DNA from: Novosphingobium sp. KA1
GTDB taxonomy: Bacteria; Pseudomonadota; Alphaproteobacteria; Sphingomonadales; Sphingomonadaceae
DNA: 64,000 nt
NCBI RefSeq assembly: GCF_017309955.1
Contig: NZ_CP021248.1
Location: forward strand, 744,001-808,000
Direction: 5' to 3'
The position numbers and the translations under genes were made by a program. Under the pieces are notes generated by a model, which was not told where the DNA came from, ran no database searches, and worked only from the letters and a program-made list of their open reading frames with translations. Shown here piece by piece: positions 57,831 to 64,000 of the stretch. The stretch's first letter is position 1; each line of letters opens with the position of its first letter.

Positions 57831-58025
57831 TCAGCAGTTGCGGGAAATACCGGTGGGCGTCTCGGCAGCGCTTCGCATGTTCGGCACTGAGGCGCGCCAT
57901 CCACGGTTACCGCGTTCCAGAGGAACCCCGCACACGTCGCATAGCGCCAAGTAGCGGTCGTTCTTGGCCCGGGAGAGAGAGACTGGTGATGGCGTGTGCC
58001 GCCCGATCAGGCAGAAAATCGACAT
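57831..58025 (-). CDS. Possible small Cys-rich protein
   Basis: A 64-residue frame with FCLIGRHTPSPVSLSRA...YLALCDVCGVPLERGNRGWRA resembles short sphingomonad proteins that have a C..GRH start, a CxxC pair and PLER...GW near the end, perhaps a small zinc-binding protein. ATG at 58025 has GGAG about eleven bases upstream. No function is known. Confidence 0.4.
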   Translation of the reverse strand: MSIFCLIGRHTPSPVSLSRAKNDRYLALCDVCGVPLERGNRGWRASVPNMRSAAETPTGISRNC

Positions 58026-58290
58026 GCGGTTACAATACTCCGGAAACCGGCTTTTCGTCAGGAGGTGGTTTTCCCCAGGATGTGGATTGTTGGAATATCG
58101 CCTTCAGTTGCAGCAGTCAGCAAGCGCGGGGACCGCAGCATCATTGCCCAGATGCCTGAGGTGAGGGGCATCGTCCCGGCATGTCTGCCAGCTTGCACGT
58201 GCGCGGGGCTTACAGTGGACTTGTCGCCACTGCTGCTTTTCTCGGCGTAACGCATCGACACTCGGCCTGTTCTTGACTGTCTTCATCCGC

Positions 58291-58326
58291 TTGTCCGGCT
58301 TGTCCGGCTTGTCCGGCTTGTCCCGC
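58291..58326. repeat. Short 9-bp tandem repeat
   Basis: TTGTCCGGC occurs three times in a row, then once as TTGTCCCGC. On the minus strand it would code for repeated PDK units, but no convincing gene covers it. Confidence 0.85.
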
Positions 58327-59052
58327 TCTTCCGGCGATGGGTGGATCTGTCGCGGATCAGGTCGGAGGAGGGGCTTTGGTGACGGGGGTAGCGAGGGATG
58401 GTACGGGAGGGGATCGAAGCGAGGCATCAATTCGACAAAGTGGCGAAGTGGGGTTCGGGCCGGCGGCCGTGGATGCGATTGCCGCCGGGGGTGTGAATGG
58501 AAATGGCGCGGGCACCGACGTGGATGAGGCTGGCCAGAGGGCCAACGTGTTCAGCGCGAGACCAGCCAACGTGTTGACATTCCGGTTAGCTGCAACCGGC
58601 AAGGAGTCCTGCCGAAGTCGACTTCGGGGCCGAAGTCCAAATCCGTATCGCGATTAGCGGCCAGGACTTCATCGGGTTCAAAAAGGGCACGGCGCCCAGT
58701 TTCTCCACCGACTGGCACGAAATGCGGAGCGGGAAAGTCAGCCGCAGAACCGGCGGAGCTGAACGGCTCAGGCGCGAGCGCTGCCCGGACTTGATTTGAT
58801 CCAGGACCGGCATAAAGTCGGACGCAGATTGCCAATTCGCAGGTTTTTCTGGCAATGGCATTAATAAGTGTGACAATATTTTAACGACTTGGGCGTGTAC
58901 AGGATGCCGCCGGTTGGACACTCTGGAAAGGTGAGAGTTCGGGGGCGATCTGACTCGGCATCATGAAATGCGTATCTTTGACTAATCTGTGAGGGGCCTG
59001 TCGGAGCTTTGGCAAGTCTTGCAAGGTGCGCAATCGATGGACCCGATGCGGC

Positions 59053-59619
59053 ATGAAAGAGGATCCCCCCGATCCCCGGAATTCCAGCCTCGCTCGCAAG
59101 GATGATGCAATTTCCAACGAGAATGCTGCGGTCCGGCTGGAACGAATTCTGCTCAATATTTCCGGGGAAATGCTGTCCCTTCTCGAAAATGAACTCGGCT
59201 CGCGCGATGCTGCGCATGAAGCTCTCCAGGATACCTCCGAAAAGCTCGCGAGACGACCGGTTCTCGGGGAGGTTCGAAATCCGCGAGCCTATCTTTGGCG
59301 CATGGCGCTCAATTTCGGCCGCAATCGGCGCAAGGCGGCCGCGCGGATCGTATCGGTGCGGCAAGCATGGCTGGATGAAATTCCCGACATCGCGCCAGAC
59401 CCGGAAAGGATCGCCGCGGCGCGCAGGGAACTCGCCATAATCGTGGAGGCACTGGCGGACCTCACAGAACAGAGAAGGGCAATCTTCCTCGACAAGTTCC
59501 GAGACGACCTGTCCCTCGACGATATCGCCCGGCTGCGCGGGCTGCACCGCAGAACTGTGCAGAAAGAGTTGACGCGCGTCGTCGAACTGCTTCGTATTCG
59601 GCTTGGCCGGCCCCGATGA
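59053..59619 (+). CDS. ECF-type sigma factor, orphan
   Basis: This roughly 188-residue sigma-70-family factor has region 2 (LLENELGSRDAAHEALQDTSEKLARRP...VRNPRAYLWRMALNFGRNRRKAAAR) and region 4 (IIVEALADLTEQRRAIFLDKFRDDLSLDDIARLRGLHRRTVQKELTRVVELLRIRLG). It resembles the FecI group. GTG 59026 or ATG 59053 may be the start. No FecR gene or receptor follows. Instead an IS110 element begins about 55 bp after the stop, so partner genes may have been displaced. Confidence 0.85.
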   Translation: MKEDPPDPRNSSLARKDDAISNENAAVRLERILLNISGEMLSLLENELGSRDAAHEALQDTSEKLARRPVLGEVRNPRAYLWRMALNFGRNRRKAAARIVSVRQAWLDEIPDIAPDPERIAAARRELAIIVEALADLTEQRRAIFLDKFRDDLSLDDIARLRGLHRRTVQKELTRVVELLRIRLGRPR

Positions 59620-59674
59620 CGAGCCATGATATCGCGGGTCCCGGTCCAGGGGCCCTTTAGAGTATCCGTGATGA

Positions 59675-60616
59675 TCAAGCCTGAGATTGCGCCCAGCATC
59701 TATCGGCTTTGAGCAGAGCGTTTGCGGTCACGACGAGTTTTCGCATGACGGCGGTGATGGCGATTTTGGCGGGCTTTCCTGCGGTGACGAGTTGTTGGTA
59801 TTTTGCCTTGAGATCAGGGTTGTATCGGGCGGCGACGAGGGCCGGCATATAGAGGGCCTGCCTCACGTTGGCACGTCCGCCGCGGATGAAGCTTTTGCCT
59901 TTCCATTGTCCGGATTGCCGCGCGATCGGTGCAAGGCCGGCAAGGGACGCGGCCTGCTTGTTCTCAAGGCTGCCGAGTTCGGGCATGGTGGCGATGAGCT
60001 GGTTGGCGGTCAGCGTTCCCACACCCGCGATGCTGGTCAGTATCTGGTGTCGACGAGCGAGTACGGCATCGGCGGCGATCAGGTTGGAGATCTCGGCGTC
60101 GAGGGCCGCGATATGTCGATCGATCTGTTCGAGCCGCTGGCGACACTGGCGCTTGAGAAACGCGATGGTGAGATTTTTCTCACGATTTTTGAGCGCGGTG
60201 CGATCACGAACCAAGCCGTCTCGGGCATTGATGAGTTCCGCCATTTGGGTCTGCTGTGCGCTTCGAGCGGGTCTGACCGCTGGCTGCAAGGTTGCGGCCA
60301 TACGAGCCAGCAGGATGGCGTCAATGCGATCAGTCTTGGCCAATGTGCCAGTCGCCTGGGCGAAGCGCCGGGCCCGTTCAGGGTTGAGCTTCACACAAGG
60401 CCAGTTGGTCAGCGCCGCCTCCAGTGCGCGATGATAGGTTCCGGTTGCCTCGTAGGCGATCCGTTCGATCGGCCATTGTCGCAGCCAGGCGATCAGCGCC
60501 TTGTGCCCCTTGGCGGTATTGGCAAACTGGCGCTCGGCGCCGACGGGGTAGGCATGGCAATCGAGGCTCGCTTTGGAGATGTCGATGCCGATTGTCTGTG
60601 GTAGATTGTCGCTCAT
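59675..60616 (-). CDS. IS110-family DEDD transposase
   Basis: This 313-residue recombinase has the RuvC-like N-terminal domain (IGIDISKASLDCHAYP, with the first Asp; IAYEATGTYHRAL, with the Glu; LAKTDRIDAILLA, with the Asp pair) and the C-terminal transposase_20 domain with LTSIAGVGTLTANQLIATMPELG and IARQSGQWKGKSFIRGGRANVRQALYMPALVAARYNP, which carries the catalytic Ser region. ATG at 60616 (MSDNLPQTIG) is preferred to 60652. IS110 elements have no long inverted repeats and make no obvious target duplication. Confidence 0.93.
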   Translation of the reverse strand: MSDNLPQTIGIDISKASLDCHAYPVGAERQFANTAKGHKALIAWLRQWPIERIAYEATGTYHRALEAALTNWPCVKLNPERARRFAQATGTLAKTDRIDAILLARMAATLQPAVRPARSAQQTQMAELINARDGLVRDRTALKNREKNLTIAFLKRQCRQRLEQIDRHIAALDAEISNLIAADAVLARRHQILTSIAGVGTLTANQLIATMPELGSLENKQAASLAGLAPIARQSGQWKGKSFIRGGRANVRQALYMPALVAARYNPDLKAKYQQLVTAGKPAKIAITAVMRKLVVTANALLKADRCWAQSQA

Positions 60617-60790
60617 CTTTTCCGCTGTCCCATGCTTGTCATCCGGGTCCAAAACCCCGGTATCCGTTCGGGCCTGATGGAAAAGAAAGGGGCGATCCTA
60701 CTCTAACCCGGTCCCTTAACGACCGGCGGTTTCGCGATCCGTCCCCTTCCGCCCGGACCGGGGTGGCCACCCCGGTCCGGGCAATCCAGC
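60617..60790 (-). ncRNA. Candidate IS110 bridge-RNA region upstream of the transposase
   Basis: In IS110 elements of the IS621 type the non-coding end upstream of the recombinase encodes a structured bridge RNA that pairs with target and donor DNA. Here the non-coding stretch contains a perfect 32-base palindrome (60751-60782, arms GCCCGGACCGGGGTGG) and GC-rich inverted segments. It is the right place and size, but no loop pairing could be worked out. The RNA and its ends are inferred. Confidence 0.35.
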
Positions 60791-61169
60791 ATGGCCCAAA
60801 CGGACGGTAATGTCATAAGACAAGTGTTTTCCAATCAGGTGGAATTACCTGATGGCGGGCCAAAATAGCTAAATCCAAAACTTTAGATCAATTGCTCCGA
60901 TGCAAGCTGATCAACCGTTTTAACCCGGCGCCCATGTTTTGCTTGGCCGACGGGCGCACTCAAGCCGCTTTCAAAAAATATTTTCGGCAAAAGGGCGCAT
61001 TGCATTGGTCCCGGTTGTCTGGGGAGCGGGAATTACAGGGTTTCCTCCGCGTCTCCCCGGGCAACCGACCGGGCGACCGGTGGTGGCCGCAAAGCGTTCG
61101 GGCGATCCCACGGTGGGAAAGTCGAGACGCTTGCAACCCAAGGGAGGTCGCCGTGGCGACTGGGAACGC
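60791..61169. other. Gap before the small AraC gene
   Basis: This 379-bp stretch is mostly non-coding. Open frames extend from the AraC gene back to 60939, but their residues look random. The outer end of the IS110 element should lie in its left part and could not be fixed. Confidence 0.45.
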
Positions 61170-61610
61170 ATGACTGCGGGCCAATACGGCAACGCGCCCG
61201 AGGCAGTTAGGCCCTTGCTCACGACGTTGCGGCGCGGGGACGAGAAAGCGAGCGTTTTTGCATTCGTCCGGAAGCCAAAGCTGGCCGACTGGCAGGTCAA
61301 TTTGGCAATGAAGCTCTTGCGTGCGAGACTTGCCGGACAAGTTGCCATCCCCGAGATCGCCGAAGCGTGCCGGCTCTCGCCATGCTATTTCATCAGGACC
61401 TTTACCGAGACAGTGGGTGTCTCCCCTTATGCCTGGTTGATCGAACGCCGTATCGAACAGGCTTGCGTGCTGATTGGCGACAATGTCATGCCGATCGCGC
61501 AAGTTGCTCTCGAATGCGGTTTCGCGGATCAGAGCCACCTCACCAAGGCGTTTTTAAAGCAGATGGGCATGACGCCGGCGCGTTGGCGGCAGACATTGTC
61601 GCAGGCCTAG
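61170..61610 (+). CDS. Short AraC-type regulator (HTH only)
   Basis: This 146-residue protein consists mainly of the AraC double HTH: VNLAMKLLRARLAGQVAIPEIAEACRLSPCYFIRTFTETVGVSPYAWLIERRIEQACVLIG and MPIAQVALECGFADQSHLTKAFLKQMGMTPARWRQ. Both recognition helices look complete. There is no sensor domain, as in SoxS- or MarA-like proteins, though here it may also be a truncated larger regulator. ATG at 61170 fits the start of the conserved region. Confidence 0.75.
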   Translation: MTAGQYGNAPEAVRPLLTTLRRGDEKASVFAFVRKPKLADWQVNLAMKLLRARLAGQVAIPEIAEACRLSPCYFIRTFTETVGVSPYAWLIERRIEQACVLIGDNVMPIAQVALECGFADQSHLTKAFLKQMGMTPARWRQTLSQA

Positions 61611-61801
61611 CGCCGTCTTGGCGCCTGGGCAGTTCACGAGAAATTCTCCCGGCGCTGCCCTCTGCGAGTCCGAACAGCCGAGATGTGGATGGGCCGGTTA
61701 GCTTGTCGGCAGGCAAGCATTGGGCGTTCTGGGCTGCCTCCTGGAAGGAACCAACCAATCCGGATGCTTCCCGTTTTACGTCCGAAGTGGCGCCGGCGAG
61801 A

Positions 61802-61849
61802 GCGTTTTCAGAGTCATCAGATGAAATCAAGTGATGGCTCTGAAAACGC
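61802..61849. repeat. 18-bp near-perfect inverted repeat
   Basis: GCGTTTTCAGAGTCATCA is followed by 12 bases and then by TGATGGCTCTGAAAACGC, with one mismatch between the arms. It lies 192 bp after the AraC stop. It could be a terminator-like stem, an operator or the end of a small repeated element. Confidence 0.8.
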
Positions 61850-61880
61850 GCAAAAGCAGAATCCTGGAGCAGTCGATCCG

Positions 61881-62099
61881 ATGCTGTCGGAGCGACTGCT
61901 CTGGAACGGCTCCATGAAAAACGAACGTCCATCGCAGCGTTCTCGGCAGGCGGTCAATATCTCGGGAAACAAGCAAGCGGTCGAAAGGGCTGGGCAGGCC
62001 CTGATCGACGCACTCTGGGCAGACGGATTTCGCTCGACGCGGGAGCGCGCGAAGCGTCTTCATAGCGTGTTAGGAAGAGGCCTTATTACTCTGCGATGA
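61881..62099 (+). CDS. Possible small basic protein
   Basis: A 72-residue frame, MLSERLLWNGSMKNERPSQRSRQ, ends in a helical part QAVERAGQALIDALWADGFRSTRERAKRLHSVLGRG. It is basic and without any known family. GGAG lies 12 bases before the ATG. It ends 42 bp before the stop of the convergent YedK/HMCES-like gene. Confidence 0.3.
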   Translation: MLSERLLWNGSMKNERPSQRSRQAVNISGNKQAVERAGQALIDALWADGFRSTRERAKRLHSVLGRGLITLR

Positions 62100-62141
62100 T
62101 GGCGCTGCCATGGCAGCTGAATTTCCTCGCCTGAGGACCCG

Positions 62142-62795
62142 TCACAGAGGCAGGGAAAGCTGCCGGGACTTCGCCGGATCCTTGTCGATCCGCAGTTCGC
62201 TGGACCAAGATTCATCGCAGGGTTCCCGGACGAGGCCCTCTTCCCATGACCTGCAGAGCGCAAGCGCGGCAATTGGCGAGCCTTCGGTCCAGGTGGTCCA
62301 GTCCTTGCTTCGCAGGATCACCGGCATGCGATCGTTGAGGTCGGCCATCGCCTGGTGACCAGGCACCATCAACATCGAGAAGACGTGACCCCACTCGGCG
62401 CTACGCTGCCAGATGCCGGCGATTGCAAATATGTCGAGGTCCGGGGGTGAGAACCATGTGCGCGTCATCGCTCCCTCCTGGCCCTCCGGTTCGGCCCAGG
62501 CGTTGACGGGGATGAGGCAGCGACGATGTGCAAAGCTCGCACGCCAGAAGCGCGAGCCGATCCTTTCCGTGCGGGTGTTATAAACCGCGCGCGGTTTGAG
62601 TGGCTGGCCCGTCACTTTGCTGATATCGACACGAGGAAAACCCCAGGCCGTCGCCCGGAGCTGGCGGCCGGCGATAATGAGGCCGGGGTCGGTCGGTGCG
62701 ACTACATCCTTGTAATTGGCACCGGCAGCGGGTTCGATATCGAACAACTGGGCAACGGCGCTTGCAGGCGTGGTCAGGCGGTAGAGATTGCAGAT
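62142..62795 (-). CDS. HMCES/YedK-like SOS-associated protein with ATC start codon
   Basis: This 217-residue protein of the SOS response-associated peptidase family normally cross-links to abasic sites in single-stranded DNA through Cys2. The frame reads xCNLYRLTTPASAVAQLF, YNTRTERIGSRFWRASF and RRCLIPVNAWAEPEG with the expected Cys, Asn and Glu. The codon before Cys is ATC (plus-strand gat at 62793-62795), not ATG, yet GAGGAG sits eight bases upstream, exactly where a ribosome site should be. The usual active-site His before DRMPVIL is Asn (DLNDRMPVIL). It is either a gene with a rare start codon and altered chemistry or one beginning to decay. Confidence 0.8.
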   Translation of the reverse strand: MCNLYRLTTPASAVAQLFDIEPAAGANYKDVVAPTDPGLIIAGRQLRATAWGFPRVDISKVTGQPLKPRAVYNTRTERIGSRFWRASFAHRRCLIPVNAWAEPEGQEGAMTRTWFSPPDLDIFAIAGIWQRSAEWGHVFSMLMVPGHQAMADLNDRMPVILRSKDWTTWTEGSPIAALALCRSWEEGLVREPCDESWSSELRIDKDPAKSRQLSLPL

Positions 62796-62861
62796 AGGAG
62801 GATCTCCTCGTCGTCGCAAACTACGCTCCGGTTTCGAAGGGCGCAAACCGCTTAGATACAA

Positions 62862-62898
62862 AGGCATCGTGTGCAGGGTGGCGCTGCACACGATGCCT
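62862..62898 (-). terminator. Perfect 15-bp stem-loop upstream of the HMCES-like gene
   Basis: AGGCATCGTGTGCAG and CTGCACACGATGCCT flank a seven-base loop, 67 bp before the HMCES-like start codon. On the minus strand it is followed by TTTGTATC. It may end leftward transcription from the membrane-protein gene at 63253 or lie in the leader of the HMCES-like gene. The rest of 62899-63252 shows nothing recognisable. Confidence 0.5.
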
Positions 62899-63252
62899 GA
62901 GGCTAATATGTAGCCGAGAGGGGCAGGCGAGTGGAGAAGGAGAGCAGGGTTGGTCGTCCGGTAACGGAGCACGGGTGTGCTGCGCAACCGTGCGATGTGG
63001 CGGAGCCGGGCAGGTGAGGGCCGGGAGCTGCGGGGCAGGCAGGTGATGCAGGTGAAGGGGCAGGTCCCTGGGATTGCGGGAAGGACATGCGTCCTTCCCT
63101 GAAACATCTGCCCCTGCACCCTTTCTCCTCATTTCCTGCCCATTGCAGCTTGGCGGCCAAAGCTACCGGGCGCCGGTCCCTGTTGGATGCGACCGCCAGA
63201 TCAAGACATGGGCCGGCAGCTGCCGGCGCGCCCTGCTTACCTGACATGTACG

Positions 63253-63963
63253 TTATTCCGCCCCCGTCCATCCGCGCTGCTGAAAGACGATATCGCCCTG
63301 GTCCACATCGAGATCGGAAAGCTTGACCTCGGACTGGGTCCCATCCGGGCCGATGCTGGCGAGGCGAAACGCCTGCCAGCTGAAGCCTTTGTTCCCGTCA
63401 GGCAGCGTATAGCTGGCGCAGGCCAGTGCGTAGATATGTTTCCTCTTTTCGAGCGAGGCGTAGACGGTACGGTCGATCGTCACGAAATCGTCGTGCAGGA
63501 TGTTCGTGCGGTCCTCCTCTCCGAAGCGCGGCGCGTCGAGGTCGGCGCGCCCGGCCTTTATCGCGTTGTCGAGCGCAGGCTTACCCGCCCCCGAGTAGAA
63601 GCGCAGGGACATGACCACGTTCTGGGCAATGCAGTTTCCGACATTCTCGAGGCGCACGTCGCATTTGATCTTGCGCCTTCCCTTGTCGATCATTGTACCG
63701 GTTGCATCCTCCTTCTCCTTTTCGACGCTCCAGTTACTGGCAGGCGAAAGTCCGATCTTGAGCCAGGGGCGTTCGGCGAGCGCCGAGCGGCTGCGTTCGT
63801 GATCGAATGCGAGATGCGCGTAGAGTGCTGCGATGGCCGCTGCGATGAGCGCCGCGATACTGCCGATCGTCTGCACGAACGACATCCAGATCGCCTGCTT
63901 CGCCAGCACGACTTGCGCTACCGCAGCGTCGGCGGCACGTGTCTGTTGTACCAGATCGTTCAC
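63253..63963 (-). CDS. Hypothetical membrane-anchored protein
   Basis: I do not recognise this 236-residue protein. It has one strong membrane segment near residues 28-50 (FVQTIGSIAALIAAAIAALYAHLAF) and a soluble C-terminal domain (PWLKIGLSPASNWS, IKCDVRLENVGNCIAQNVVMSLRFY) with an immunoglobulin-like beta pattern. The GTG at 63963 is the first start found, but the frame stays open to the window edge, so the true start may be further right. Confidence 0.6.
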   Translation of the reverse strand: MNDLVQQTRAADAAVAQVVLAKQAIWMSFVQTIGSIAALIAAAIAALYAHLAFDHERSRSALAERPWLKIGLSPASNWSVEKEKEDATGTMIDKGRRKIKCDVRLENVGNCIAQNVVMSLRFYSGAGKPALDNAIKAGRADLDAPRFGEEDRTNILHDDFVTIDRTVYASLEKRKHIYALACASYTLPDGNKGFSWQAFRLASIGPDGTQSEVKLSDLDVDQGDIVFQQRGWTGAE

Positions 63964-64000
63964 GGCAAGGCGATGCTCCTCGGCATCGTGACAGGCGCCG

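Larger units (their letters stand above)
57488..59025. other. 1.5-kb stretch with little recognisable content
   Basis: Apart from the possible small Cys-rich ORF at 57831-58025 and the 9-bp tandem repeat at 58291, I recognise nothing here. A plus-strand frame around 58610-58795 looks weakly coding but resembles no family that I know. The region is probably decayed accessory DNA. Confidence 0.5.

Noticed and set aside
58291-58326. The 9-bp tandem repeat as a CRISPR or iteron array
   Set aside because: The unit is 9 bp with no spacers and only four copies, with no cas or replication gene nearby. It is more likely a simple repeat.
62741-62754. The palindrome GTTCGATATCGAAC as a LexA or regulatory site
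   Set aside because: It lies within the coding part of the HMCES-like gene and does not have the GTTC-N7-GTTC form expected of an alphaproteobacterial SOS box.

Overview
The window reads as a GC-rich alphaproteobacterial accessory region, most likely from a sphingomonad (Novosphingobium or Sphingobium type). The reasons are four large TonB-dependent receptors, many short-chain dehydrogenases (SDRs), FecI/FecR-type regulation, AraC regulators with an N-terminal sensor domain, and dense IS3, IS66, IS256 and IS110 elements. No rRNA, tRNA, CRISPR array or replication origin was seen. Chromosome or plasmid cannot be decided.

Layout. 1-4009: the end of a type I secretion operon (ABC exporter, HlyD adaptor, Sel1-type lipoprotein, two AT-richer small genes), cut by an IS3-family element. 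4010-7761: that IS3 element, itself split by an IS66 element with a clear 8-bp target duplication. 7762-11191: a debris zone with the 3' end of copA, an intact copB, a truncated HTH gene, an IS256 element and a TetR tail. 11605-45481: a large uptake and catabolic cluster. Its rightward part holds a MaoC-type hydratase, a CoA ligase, a TonB receptor, a quinone-oxidoreductase-like enzyme, a phosphotriesterase-like lactonase, two SnoaL/SDR pairs, a further SDR, an AraC regulator and a TfdA-like dioxygenase. Its leftward part holds a beta-hydroxyacid dehydrogenase, a double-domain carboxymuconolactone-decarboxylase-like protein, SDRs, a TIM-barrel isomerase-like protein, an exported metallo-beta-lactamase-fold hydrolase, a sulfotransferase and an MFS transporter. 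GntR, AraC and IclR regulators sit inside or beside it. Two related receptors bracket the cluster in opposite orientations.

45951-55693: a FecI/FecR/TonB-receptor module with a glycine-zipper protein, a MipA/OmpV protein, a secreted protein and a lipid-kinase-like protein. 55180-57487: an IS graveyard with a second, apparently identical IS3 copy. 57488-64000: largely decayed DNA, then a second ECF sigma factor, an IS110 element with a possible bridge-RNA region, a small AraC protein, a YedK/HMCES-like gene with an odd start codon, and a membrane protein at the edge.

How it fits together. The cluster looks like import of an unidentified hydrophobic substrate through TonB receptors, CoA activation, hydration and several alcohol/ketone oxidations, lactone opening, and possibly sulfation and desulfation. 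No ring-hydroxylating or ring-cleaving oxygenase is present, so the substrate cannot be named. Three repeated DNA signals suggest regulons. A 17-19-bp element lies upstream of three rightward transcription units. An AGGAYACT element lies near the GntR gene and two receptor genes. A promoter-like TGAGG-N15-GGTGTCTC element recurs around the FecI gene. Two neighbouring SDRs carry Phe at the catalytic Tyr position, and two adjacent genes (14698-15591 and 15696-16441) are broken by single lesions.
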